A stretch of 64,000 nt of DNA, taken from positions 248,001 through 312,000 of the forward strand of contig CAVOGJ010000009.1 in assembly GCA_963695405.1 (NCBI GenBank), written 5' to 3'. Source of the stretch: CAVOGJ01 sp963695405. Lineage in GTDB: Bacteria; Planctomycetota; Planctomycetia; Pirellulales; Pirellulaceae. The first letter of the stretch is position 1. Each line of letters opens with the position of its first letter. A program made the translations under genes and the position numbers. Below, one piece after another: positions 29,142 to 37,695 of this stretch. Under the pieces are notes generated by a model. The model made no database searches. It was not told the origin of the DNA and saw only the letters and a list, made by a program, of their open reading frames with translations.

Positions 29142-29462
29142 ATGGCGCGTAAAACCGTAAGCCGCAAGCAGTTAAGGGCGGAAAACGAGGCCGCTGAAAA
29201 GGCCGAGGCCGATAAGAAAACGACCAAGGCGAAACCAAAGAAAAAGGCGGCCAAGGCCAAAAAGACGACGCGCAGCCGCAGCAAGGCCGCGGTCGATGTG
29301 CGGATGAAGCTGTATTGGGGCGTTTTCAGCCAGTCGCTCAAGCGGGTCGCGCTCTACGAATTCAATCAGCGGAAGCAGGCCGAGCAGAAGGCCGAGGATC
29401 TGACCAAGTCGGGCAAATCGCCGCATTTCGTGCAGCGGGTGAAGGAAGTCATCGAAGAGTAG
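29142..29462 (+). CDS. Small Lys/Ala-rich conserved protein
   Basis: 106 residues from the ATG at 29142 (MARKTVSRKQLRAENEAAE). The first half is strongly basic with KAKPKKKAAKAKKTTRSRSK, like histone H1-type tails. The second half looks folded (MKLYWGVFSQSLKRVALYEF, then HFVQRVKEVIEE). A longer frame upstream overlaps the divergent gene and has no coding character. A nucleic-acid-binding role for the tail is inference; I do not recognise the family. Confidence 0.65.
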   Translation: MARKTVSRKQLRAENEAAEKAEADKKTTKAKPKKKAAKAKKTTRSRSKAAVDVRMKLYWGVFSQSLKRVALYEFNQRKQAEQKAEDLTKSGKSPHFVQRVKEVIEE

Positions 29463-29471
29463 CCTTCGGTC

Positions 29472-31319
29472 TCAGTCTTCCGCTCGCGTGACTTCGAGCA
29501 GGATGTCCCGTTTTCGCCTTTCCACGAAGCCGCCCGCGACCGGGAGCAACTGCCAATACACCCAGGTCACCAGGCCGCAAACGAAGAGGGCCAGGGTCAG
29601 TCCCACAGGAAACCAGGGAAGGACTCCGAAGTAACGGCAGGCAGCCTGAATGCCCATCGGCGCCGTAGGCACGGTCATCAGCAGCGGCAAGAAAAAGAAC
29701 GTGACGGCCAAGTGAGCCAGTACGGTCTGCCAACGCATCCGTGTCTTGCGAATGGAGTGTGCGGAGACCGGCATCGGAAATCGCGTGGACAAGTAATTCC
29801 CGATCATCAGCATAATGAGCAGGATCGAGATCCCGGTTGGCAGGCAGGCCAGCAGATCGACCCATTTGATCGGCAGGAAGAAAAACACCGCCACGATGGC
29901 CATGAGTAGGATCGGCCCACAGATCGCCGCCACCGAGAGGTTCTTTCCCAGGAGCAAGTCTTGGCCGCTGACGGGCAGGAGGACATAGCAGCGAAACGCC
30001 TGTCGATCGAAGCCGAACTGGTTCCAAAGCAAATTCGTGCACGTGACCGCCGTCATCAGGATCAGCCCCGTGGCCAAGAGCGGGGAGAGTGCCGTTGACA
30101 CGTCCTTTCGTTGCGAGCCAAGTACCAACGCGAGCATCAACAGCACCATCACCGGTCCGATCAGTTGCATCCTAACTTCTGGTGCCCGCAACAGCGAGCA
30201 CCAATTCTGGCGGGCGATATTGGCGGGGATCGTGGGAGCCCAGGGAAATGGTTTGGACAGGGCATTGCGAGGCCCTCGTGTCTTCTGCCGGAATCTTTTC
30301 GATCTTCTCAACGGCCTGGCGGAATCAGCGTGCCGATAATGGCGGAGCGTCGAGCGGTACGATTGTCGAAGGCTGATCGCGGCCAGGCTGGTCATGCCCA
30401 AGGCCCCCAACACGCCGGGCCACACTTTTCCCAAAGCGGCTTGTTGAATTCCGTAAGGCAGCCAGGCAAAGGGGATGAACTTGTGGGCCGTCACGATCCA
30501 GCTGCGGGCTTTTTGCCAATGCGCTGCTTCGATCGCTTCCAGCTGCTGATCGAATTCCTCACTCATCTTCGTACGAGTTTCTTCCAGGGCGACTCGTTGT
30601 GCGGCCGTGAGTTCTTGCCCCGCCAACCGGACATCGAGCGGCGCCAGCAAAGCCTCCCGTTCCGCTGCGACACGTTTTTGTTCGGCCTCCAGCAATCTCC
30701 GCACCCAAAGCTGGCCCATGTTGGGGATCTGCATGATCAAGATAAAGATCGTGGTCGTAATGGCGATCACCGTGCGTCGTCGTCGTGGATTGGCGATGAG
30801 TGTGGCCAGCCAGCCCCGCACTTGAAAGGTGAGGGAGGTCACCAGGAGCAGAAAGCCGGCCACAAGTGGCCAGATGACCAGCAGCCGCGGTCCCAGGGCC
30901 CAGGGTAGGGCGACGCAGAGTCCGAGGATCGTTGGTAGCAGGCAGACAATGGTCAGGCTGGCGAATGAACTGAGGTAGTTCAGCAGAAAGGCCCCTCGCA
31001 GGGAGAGGGGCAAATGCAGGAGTTTTTCCATCGCAATCGGCTCGGACCGCTGCAATTCGGACATGAAGCCGATACCCCAGAAGAAGAGAAAGCCGACAGC
31101 CACGATGTCCCAGAGAAGCATCAGATGGTTCGGTTTGGCCTGGGGCAGAAGATAGCTGCCGAGCAGAATCGCGGCGGCAAAACCACCGATCGAAACTAGC
31201 ACCAGTCCTACCGCAAGAATGGCGAGGATGGCTCTTGTGACGATGCCGGCCCGCCGCAGCGACGCCAGGGTCAACCGCCACCGCAACCAAATCAGCGTGC
31301 GAATGTGCGACAGGTTCAC
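29472..31319 (-). CDS. ABC-2-type transporter permease
   Basis: 615 residues with about 12 membrane segments in two groups: the first from IVTRAILAILAVGLVLVSIG, the second from MQLIGPVMVLLMLALVLGSQ to LALFVCGLVTWVYWQLLPVA. A long cytoplasmic stretch (EQKRVAAEREALLAPLDVRL and after) separates them. The start overlaps the stop of the ATPase gene (ATGA), so the two form a coupled exporter. The substrate cannot be told. It converges with the small Lys-rich gene, ending 10 bases from it. Confidence 0.85.
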   Translation of the reverse strand: MNLSHIRTLIWLRWRLTLASLRRAGIVTRAILAILAVGLVLVSIGGFAAAILLGSYLLPQAKPNHLMLLWDIVAVGFLFFWGIGFMSELQRSEPIAMEKLLHLPLSLRGAFLLNYLSSFASLTIVCLLPTILGLCVALPWALGPRLLVIWPLVAGFLLLVTSLTFQVRGWLATLIANPRRRRTVIAITTTIFILIMQIPNMGQLWVRRLLEAEQKRVAAEREALLAPLDVRLAGQELTAAQRVALEETRTKMSEEFDQQLEAIEAAHWQKARSWIVTAHKFIPFAWLPYGIQQAALGKVWPGVLGALGMTSLAAISLRQSYRSTLRHYRHADSARPLRRSKRFRQKTRGPRNALSKPFPWAPTIPANIARQNWCSLLRAPEVRMQLIGPVMVLLMLALVLGSQRKDVSTALSPLLATGLILMTAVTCTNLLWNQFGFDRQAFRCYVLLPVSGQDLLLGKNLSVAAICGPILLMAIVAVFFFLPIKWVDLLACLPTGISILLIMLMIGNYLSTRFPMPVSAHSIRKTRMRWQTVLAHLAVTFFFLPLLMTVPTAPMGIQAACRYFGVLPWFPVGLTLALFVCGLVTWVYWQLLPVAGGFVERRKRDILLEVTRAED

Positions 31320-32086
31320 GCTCCGCCTTCCTGGAGCCAGCTCAGCCGACGCATGGCTTGTTCATCGCTGCCGACCAGCTCCAGAAACCGATCCTCGAGT
31401 GATGCGCCTTGTCGCAGATCAGCGAGCGAACACTGCTCCACCAGCTTGCCATCGGCAATGATCCCGACATGGGTGCAAAGCCTTTCCACAATTTCGAGCA
31501 CATGAGATGTCAGGAAAACAGTGGAGCCCCGCGACACGTAGCTGGCCAGCATGTCGCGCAGCACTCGGGAGGTCACGGCATCCACGCCCTCGAAGGGTTC
31601 GTCGAGAAATAGCAAGTCCGGGTTGGGCAAGACCGCCGCGGCCAAGGCCAGCTTTTTCTTCATGCCGTGCGAGAATTCGATCGTTAGCTTGTTTTCGGCA
31701 TCGTCCAACTTCATCAGCGCGAGCAGCTCTCCGATCCGCTCGGTTAGCATGTCCTTGGGTAACAGGTACATGCGTCCTACAAACGTCAGATACTCCCGCG
31801 CGTTGAGATTGTCGAATAACGCGAGATTCTCGGGAACGACACCTGTCCGCTGCTTGATGGCGACCGCCTGGCTTTCCTGCAGCGGGTCGCCTCCCAGTAC
31901 GCGGATGTCACCGCTGGTGGGCGCGAGCAGACCGGTCAGCATTTTGATCGTCGTCGACTTGCCGGCCCCGTTAGGGCCGAGAAAGCCATAAAAGGTTCCG
32001 CGCTGGACGGCCAGATCGATCCCGTCAACGGCGCAAAAGTCGTCGAAATAGCGCGTCAGTCCGCTGCTTGAAATCGCCAAGTCCAT
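31316..32086 (-). CDS. ABC transporter ATP-binding protein
   Basis: 256 residues from the ATG at 32086 (MDLAISSSGLTRYFDDFCAV); a start at 32101 adds five residues. Walker A GPNGAGKST, Q-loop TGVVPENLALFDNL, signature-equivalent IEFSHGMKKKLALAAAVLPN (SHGMKKK in place of SGGQ, usual in ABC-2 partners), Walker B LLFLDEPFEGVD, switch LTSHVLEIVERLCTHVGI. Pairs with the overlapping permease as an ABC-2 exporter. Confidence 0.9.
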   Translation of the reverse strand: MDLAISSSGLTRYFDDFCAVDGIDLAVQRGTFYGFLGPNGAGKSTTIKMLTGLLAPTSGDIRVLGGDPLQESQAVAIKQRTGVVPENLALFDNLNAREYLTFVGRMYLLPKDMLTERIGELLALMKLDDAENKLTIEFSHGMKKKLALAAAVLPNPDLLFLDEPFEGVDAVTSRVLRDMLASYVSRGSTVFLTSHVLEIVERLCTHVGIIADGKLVEQCSLADLRQGASLEDRFLELVGSDEQAMRRLSWLQEGGA

Positions 32087-32159
32087 TGCAGGCCCCCCCA
32101 CGGATCTCTATTCGCCGCGGCGCGGCCGTTCTTGACGAATTTGCGAAAACGCGGGTCGG

Positions 32160-32531
32160 CTAGGCCAGGTACGGCCGGAGCCGTTCCACCGTGAAGGGGG
32201 AGCGTAATTGGGATTTCCCGAAGCCATCGACCGCTCCGGCCGTGACCGCCAAGTGCTGATGATCGGCAAAGTTCGTAACCATCATCACCGGGGTATCGCC
32301 GAAGTTCGCATCGGACTTGATGGCCTTGATGATCTCCAGCCCTTCGCTCCCGTCTCTGTCCATGATCCGGTTGACGGTCACCAAGTCGTACGACTGGCGG
32401 CCGAGTTGGTCGAGCGCGTCGTCCATATCGTCGGCCCGATCCACGACCACATCAAAATGATCGCCCACCAACTCGCTTAGCGCAGCGTGATCGGGTCCGC
32501 AACTTCCAACATCGAGCATGCGTTTGGTCAT
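32160..32531 (-). CDS. Receiver-domain protein lacking the phospho-acceptor Asp (pseudo-receiver)
   Basis: 123 residues, a single CheY-like fold. The segment SYDLVTVNRIMDRDGSEGLE aligns with the usual DLVLLDxxMPxMDG, but the phospho-acceptor position is Asn54, not Asp. The N-terminal acidic pair is also missing (DVGSCGPDH). The Thr/Ser switch (VMMVTNFAD) and conserved Lys (GFGKSQL) remain recognisable. Such domains are known elsewhere to signal without phosphorylation. No kinase or output domain is adjacent; the gene lies between the ABC pair and the PQQ genes. Confidence 0.7.
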   Translation of the reverse strand: MTKRMLDVGSCGPDHAALSELVGDHFDVVVDRADDMDDALDQLGRQSYDLVTVNRIMDRDGSEGLEIIKAIKSDANFGDTPVMMVTNFADHQHLAVTAGAVDGFGKSQLRSPFTVERLRPYLA

Positions 32532-32545
32532 GGCAAAGGGCCCAT

Positions 32546-34753
32546 TCAGTTTTTCGCATCCGATTTCTGGATGGCAAACAGATGCGTCTTGTTGGCAATG
32601 TACATGACGTTGTGAGACACGATGGGAGTGCTGTAGACAGAATTCATCATATCAATCTCGTGCATCGGCTCCTGCGGTTCGGTCGAGAGCGAAAACACGG
32701 CGACCTCCCCGTCCTCATCCCCGATGTAGACTTTGTTGTCGGCAATGAGGGGAGAACCCCAGGCCTGTGCCAGCATATCGTAGGTCCAATAGACCTTGCC
32801 GGTCAGGGCGTCGAGGCAGTGGAAAATGCCGCTGAAGTCAGCGATGTAGAGGACATCGTCCTTAATGGCCACGGTGCCACAACTGCGGTTCATTGTTTCT
32901 TCCATGCCGATCTCGCCGTCTCCATCTTGGTCGAATCCGCTGTAGTGCCAGATGGCAGCGGAATTCTTGTTGTCTATCGCCACTTCACCTGCGGTCGGGT
33001 CGACCGCCTGAAGGCGCCGATGCGGAACGATCTTCGTCCGATCGTCAACGCGGACGACCAATTGGGGACTGACATCTCCACGCCGCGTCGGATCGATGCA
33101 CCAAAGGTGACCGTTACCGGGTCCATGTTCCGGGTCCTGGCCCACGGCGACGTACACCCGGTCTTTGTAGATGACAGGAGTGGCGATGATGTTGTTGCGT
33201 GTACCGCGACCGCCGAGCACCCACTTCGAGTCCTTTGGATTGGCGTCAAACTTCCACAACAGCGTGGGCCGACCACCCTGGCCTCGATCGGCCTGAAAAC
33301 TGTAAACCCAACCGTCGCCTCCGCCGAAGATGACCTGGGGTACGCCACCAAGAACTCCCACGGTCGGCGACGACCATTGTCCGTGCAGAATGTTCTCGCC
33401 GGGCGATCCGTCGGTCCACAGGACTTCTCCGGTGGTCTTGTCCAAAGCCATGAAACTGGGGGCCCGCACGCTGGGAATATTCTTGTGCGATTCGTCCACC
33501 CCATTGGACGTATTGACAAACAGGATGTCCCCCAACGTGGTAACGGAACAGCTGCACATATTGTGCTGCGAAACATCGAGTTCGCCCATCATGTCGAATG
33601 TCCAGATCACGTCGGCTTCGTCCTTGTCGGCCACGATCAGCCGCTTATAGGCGGAAAGGTTCGGTCCCTCGAAGCGAACGACGACGTCTCGTGTGACGCC
33701 GTCGATGACATCACTGATCTTCCAGGCGCGGGCTCCATCGGCGGCACACGCCGCTTGATCCGTTAGTTTCAGACCGCGAGCGGCGAGCAGGCCCCGCAAC
33801 GCCGTCCCGACTTTGCCAGTGGCGAGCCCGCTGGTCAGATCCGTGGCCACCGTGGCAAGTTCCTTGGCTTCGCCAGGTTCCGAACCCAATCCCTTGTCGC
33901 TAATGACCAATTGACCGTCGGCCAACCGCAGGCCGTAAAACTGTTTCTCTCGGCCCATGCGGATCGATAACTGCCATTCACTGCCGGGCTTGATTGTTTC
34001 GACGCGGAAGCTGCTCCCAATCTTCTTCGCGGTTTGGGATTCGATCAGCGCGACCAGCGCGGCAGGCAATTGTCCGTCATCCAGGCCCTGACTGATGGTC
34101 GGCGGTTCGCTGAAGAGCCGTGCCAAGCCGCCCGTCTCGGGACCATCGTCTTCGCCGTCGTGGAATCCAGCGGTGTCGAGGCACACAACTGTGCCTCGAC
34201 TGGTGACGTACCATAAGCGGTTGCCTTCCACCAATGGTGCGCAACAAATGCCTTGCAGTGGCCAATCGTGGACACGACCCGTGATCAGTTTCTCACTAGA
34301 ATGCTGCCAAAGGAACGAGCCGTCGCTTGTAGAGAAGGCCAATAGGCACCCGAGATCGATGTCGCCCGGATAGCGGGCCAAATAGCCGCGACCATTATTC
34401 GTTCCCACATAGACTTGCCCATCGGCCACCACGGGATTCCCGTAGGACTGACTGCCAAGGTCGGCGACCCACTTCACGTGCTCCGCCTCGTCCTTCTTCC
34501 AGCGGCCGGTATCGCGATCAAAGCTGCCGACATTCCACTCCTCGGGCAGATTCGTGGCCACGGGCACATTATTACGCTCCGACGAACCGCCCCACTGGGC
34601 CCAATCACCGGTCAGGGGAGCGGCGTTCGTCCCCGCGTAGGATTGGTCATCGGCGAAGGCAAATTGCGAGACATTGGGAATGAGGCAACACACGCCGCTG
34701 CCGACACAGAAACTGACGATCGCCGCCAGCAGGGGATGGGTGGGGTTTCGCAT
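32546..34753 (-). CDS. PQQ-type beta-propeller protein, secreted
   Basis: 735 residues from the ATG at 34753, chosen because a signal peptide follows (about residues 1-34, ending FAFA). Propeller blades are recognisable: WAQWGGSSERNNVP, VADGQVYVGTNNGRGYLARY, FMALDKTTGEVLWTDGSP, TPVIYKDRVYVAVGQDPEHG, GIFHCLDALTGKVYWTYDML, LIADNKVYIGDEDGEVAVFS. An EF-hand-like acidic loop, FDQDGDGEIGMEE, interrupts the last third. No dehydrogenase partner is encoded nearby, so PQQ-enzyme activity should not be assumed. The next gene upstream encodes a similar propeller. Confidence 0.8.
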   Translation of the reverse strand: MRNPTHPLLAAIVSFCVGSGVCCLIPNVSQFAFADDQSYAGTNAAPLTGDWAQWGGSSERNNVPVATNLPEEWNVGSFDRDTGRWKKDEAEHVKWVADLGSQSYGNPVVADGQVYVGTNNGRGYLARYPGDIDLGCLLAFSTSDGSFLWQHSSEKLITGRVHDWPLQGICCAPLVEGNRLWYVTSRGTVVCLDTAGFHDGEDDGPETGGLARLFSEPPTISQGLDDGQLPAALVALIESQTAKKIGSSFRVETIKPGSEWQLSIRMGREKQFYGLRLADGQLVISDKGLGSEPGEAKELATVATDLTSGLATGKVGTALRGLLAARGLKLTDQAACAADGARAWKISDVIDGVTRDVVVRFEGPNLSAYKRLIVADKDEADVIWTFDMMGELDVSQHNMCSCSVTTLGDILFVNTSNGVDESHKNIPSVRAPSFMALDKTTGEVLWTDGSPGENILHGQWSSPTVGVLGGVPQVIFGGGDGWVYSFQADRGQGGRPTLLWKFDANPKDSKWVLGGRGTRNNIIATPVIYKDRVYVAVGQDPEHGPGNGHLWCIDPTRRGDVSPQLVVRVDDRTKIVPHRRLQAVDPTAGEVAIDNKNSAAIWHYSGFDQDGDGEIGMEETMNRSCGTVAIKDDVLYIADFSGIFHCLDALTGKVYWTYDMLAQAWGSPLIADNKVYIGDEDGEVAVFSLSTEPQEPMHEIDMMNSVYSTPIVSHNVMYIANKTHLFAIQKSDAKN

Positions 34754-34806
34754 GATGGTGTTCTCCGAAAGATGGATCGTATCGCCGTTGCCGCGGGACG
34801 AGGCCG

Positions 34807-37038
34807 CTATGGGTTGGGCACGACCGTCAGATTGTCCAAAAGGATCTCGGCGTCCTTGGCATTTCCATAAAGGCCAGGACTGCCGCTTCGATTGGGAGAT
34901 TGGTCTTCCGCGATCACAGTCCACTCGTCAGGTTCAGCGTCGTCTCGAGGCCAGACCTTGCCGCGGAGCACCGCATGATCGTCATAGGTTTCTGAGCGCA
35001 ATTTGACCGTGTACCACAGGTCGGGCCGCCAGGGGAAGTCGATCGTGGTCGCCATTCGCAATTGAGGCACCCAGCTGCGAATCTGCAGCGCCTGGTTGGC
35101 ACCTTGCAGATCAATGGCATAACCTTGTGCGATCAAGCCAATGTCAGGCATCTTGCCGTCGACTTCTCGACCCAGCACGTCGGCCTGGATGGTGTAATCA
35201 TGGAGGTCAGACGGGCCGAACCAGCAGCGACTGCGGGTTCCCTTGGGAATGGTCGTTACCTTGACCATCACCTTGTCGCCGTTGATGTCCCGCACCACGT
35301 GTCGATAACGGCAACCAACCCACGTGATGGGCGGTTCGCCGGTGCGAGTCGTGGGCGAGATGGCAACGTCCTCAAAATCGAACTTCCAGGGGAGTGGAGG
35401 GACGACGCGCAGGCGGGCGCGACCGCTGAGGCCTTCGGCGGTGGCGGTCACGAGCACAGCAGCCGGTTTGGCCGAGGGTGTGCTTTGGTAATTCCCTTTT
35501 TCATCAACGCTGCCAGGACCCTCCAGCGTGAACTTGGCGGCCACCTCCCGCAGGAATTGTCCGCGGGCATTGAAGAGCCGAGCGGTGAACCTTAGCGCAT
35601 CTCCCGTCTCGAGCAGTGCTTCCGCGGGCACGATTTGCAAGTGTGTGGCCTGATCGTCCTTGCCCACCGGGGCCTCCTTGAGCGGGGGTGGGGATGGGAC
35701 GGAGCCGGGCGATTTGGCGGGATCGGCCAGGCAATAGAGCCGGCCGCTCGTTTGTATGAAGAGGTTGCCCTCCGAGGCGATCGGGGAGGCGTTGCACTCG
35801 TCTCCTTTTAGCAGCCGGCCACTGCGAAGTTTCTTCACACCCCTTTTTTCATCCGGAGCCAGGATGTACCACCGCTCGTCCGCCGTAAACGCGTAGATCT
35901 TTCCGTCGGCGAAAAGTGGGCTGGACCGCATCATCGTACCGAGTGCCAGTTTGCCGACTCGTTCCCCCGATTCACTGTCCAAGACGTGCAGCTTGGCTCG
36001 GTCGTCAAAGATGAAAAGTCGGTTATCGATCAGCAACGGCGCCGTCTTGCCGGCCATGATTTCCTCGACTTTCCAGACTTCGCCGGTATCGGTGATATCA
36101 CCTTGGCCCGTCGCATCGAGAGCCACAACGGCTCCCATCGCCGTGCCCGTCATGTTTTCTTCGGAGTGACCGGAGTAGATGCGGTTGCCGTCGGCAAGGG
36201 GAGGCACATTCAGTCCCCGTCGCGAGAACCAGTACTTCCAAATGGGTTGACCGGTGCGCGGCTGCAGCGCCCAAATCCCGCCATCCCCGGCACCAAAGAC
36301 CAGCGCCCGTTGGCCGTTGATCACGGTAAGGCATGGTGCGCTGTAGGTCGTATCGTCGGGAAGTTCGCGTGTACCGCTAAACCAGACCACCTGGCCAGAC
36401 TGTTTGTCAAAGGCAAGATAGCGATGGCATGGCTTTGCCATGTCTCCCCAGCCAATGATCACTCCACTCGTGATGACGAGGTTTTCGAACACGATCGGGA
36501 AATTCGTGCGTCCGCCGTAGGTACTGAGCAACCCGAATTGTTCGTGCAAGGGAACCTGCCATTTCACTTCACCTGACTTGCCGTCGAGGCAGAGGAAAAG
36601 TCCACAGACGCCCTGCGCATAAACATTGCCGGTTTCTGGATCAAAGACACAGGAGGACCAGCCGACGCGAGTGTCGGGGACGTCCGACAGATACACGTTG
36701 AACGTATGCTCCCAGAGCGTAGCTCCGGTCGCGGTATCGACGCAGACGACTTTCTCTCCCTCGATGTTGGTACCCGGATGGGAACGCACCAGCGTGTAGA
36801 GCTTTCCCTGGAAGACGACCGGCGTGCTCCGCCCGCCCAAATCATCGCGTTGCCAGCGCACATGACTTCCGTCGCCCCCCTCGGGATTCCAATCGTCGAT
36901 GAGGCCTGTCTCGTGCGAGATGCCATCCATGGCTGGGCCACGCCAATAGGTCCAGTTTTCTCCTACAGCAAACGAGGCGCAAAGAAGGTGCAGCCACAGT
37001 GCCAAGGTGAGAGAACGTCGAGAAATCGTGTGGAGCAT
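34807..37038 (-). CDS. PQQ-type beta-propeller protein with C-terminal jelly-roll-like part
   Basis: 743 residues from the ATG at 37038 (MLHTISRRSLTLALWLHLLC), which gives a good signal peptide ending SFAVGENW. Propeller blades: WRGPAMDGISHETGLIDDWN, VCVDTATGATLWEHTFNVYL, LFLCLDGKSGEVKWQVPLHE, VVALDATGQGDITDTGEVWK, LHVLDSESGERVGKLALGTM. An Ig-like segment and a carbohydrate-binding-like end (FEDVAISPTTRTGEPPITWV, ENWTY-type start) follow. It ends 53 bases before the second propeller gene, so the two are probably co-transcribed. Secreted or periplasmic; ligand unknown. Confidence 0.8.
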   Translation of the reverse strand: MLHTISRRSLTLALWLHLLCASFAVGENWTYWRGPAMDGISHETGLIDDWNPEGGDGSHVRWQRDDLGGRSTPVVFQGKLYTLVRSHPGTNIEGEKVVCVDTATGATLWEHTFNVYLSDVPDTRVGWSSCVFDPETGNVYAQGVCGLFLCLDGKSGEVKWQVPLHEQFGLLSTYGGRTNFPIVFENLVITSGVIIGWGDMAKPCHRYLAFDKQSGQVVWFSGTRELPDDTTYSAPCLTVINGQRALVFGAGDGGIWALQPRTGQPIWKYWFSRRGLNVPPLADGNRIYSGHSEENMTGTAMGAVVALDATGQGDITDTGEVWKVEEIMAGKTAPLLIDNRLFIFDDRAKLHVLDSESGERVGKLALGTMMRSSPLFADGKIYAFTADERWYILAPDEKRGVKKLRSGRLLKGDECNASPIASEGNLFIQTSGRLYCLADPAKSPGSVPSPPPLKEAPVGKDDQATHLQIVPAEALLETGDALRFTARLFNARGQFLREVAAKFTLEGPGSVDEKGNYQSTPSAKPAAVLVTATAEGLSGRARLRVVPPLPWKFDFEDVAISPTTRTGEPPITWVGCRYRHVVRDINGDKVMVKVTTIPKGTRSRCWFGPSDLHDYTIQADVLGREVDGKMPDIGLIAQGYAIDLQGANQALQIRSWVPQLRMATTIDFPWRPDLWYTVKLRSETYDDHAVLRGKVWPRDDAEPDEWTVIAEDQSPNRSGSPGLYGNAKDAEILLDNLTVVPNP

Positions 37039-37675
37039 AAAGAACGCCTTGCCGTTGAGGGGGGAAGAACGCAACGTATCGCGCAAGACCCCCGGGAGGG
37101 GTCGTTGGGGCGAGCCACCTGAGGGCTCGCAGGCGATCAACGCCTGCGGGGGGGTCCAACCAGGCAGTATTCTAGCAAATGGCCGACTTGGCAACTACGT
37201 AGCCTCAGAGCCCCCTGGAAAGCCCAGCCGCCGGTGCGACCGTCAAGGCTTAACCAGCTTGTGAGAAGGGAAAAAACACCGCAATTGTCTTATCGCGATA
37301 GTTGGGGAAAACTGCTTTTGCGTGCTCAAGACGGTTGATCTACAGGACCGATATCACCCCCTGACACTTGTGAGGATGGGACACCTACCAGGGCTGTCCT
37401 AACCCAGCGAAACCGCGGTTTGGTATTTCGAGTCAAGGATCGGCTCGACCGCCTTCGCAGGTCACACTGAGTGAAACGTGGGTCACCTGACCCGCCCGCC
37501 TTACCTGGTCCTGCCAAAACCGATTCCCACCAGAAGCGATCAAGTCGTCCACCATGGGCAGCTCGATCATCTCTGTTCGATTCGCGTCAAGGAACGGTGC
37601 AGCAATCGTTGCTGCTACCGATCCGCGGAGGATGAAGTAAGAACCGGATTGTCACTCGGTGCTCGCGTTCCGACG
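37039..37675. other. Divergent intergenic region
   Basis: Roughly 640 bases between the starts of the minus-strand PQQ gene and the plus-strand Cys-rich gene. It must contain both promoters, but I could not pick a convincing -35/-10 pair. Short inverted sequences occur (AGGATGGGACACCTACCAGG near 37373). No coding frame is seen. Confidence 0.4.
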
Positions 37676-37680
37676 TAAAA

Positions 37681-37685
37681 AGGAG
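37681..37685 (+). promoter_or_regulatory. Ribosome binding site of the Cys/Gly-rich gene
   Basis: AAAAAGGAG ends ten bases before the ATG at 37696. It is one of the clearest Shine-Dalgarno sequences in the window and fixes the start of the gene that follows. Confidence 0.6.
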
Positions 37686-37695
37686 ACGTTGGTCG

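Noticed and set aside
32582..33766. 394-residue plus-strand frame opposite the PQQ gene
   Set aside because: Mirror frame of a clear propeller gene; no motif or start signal.
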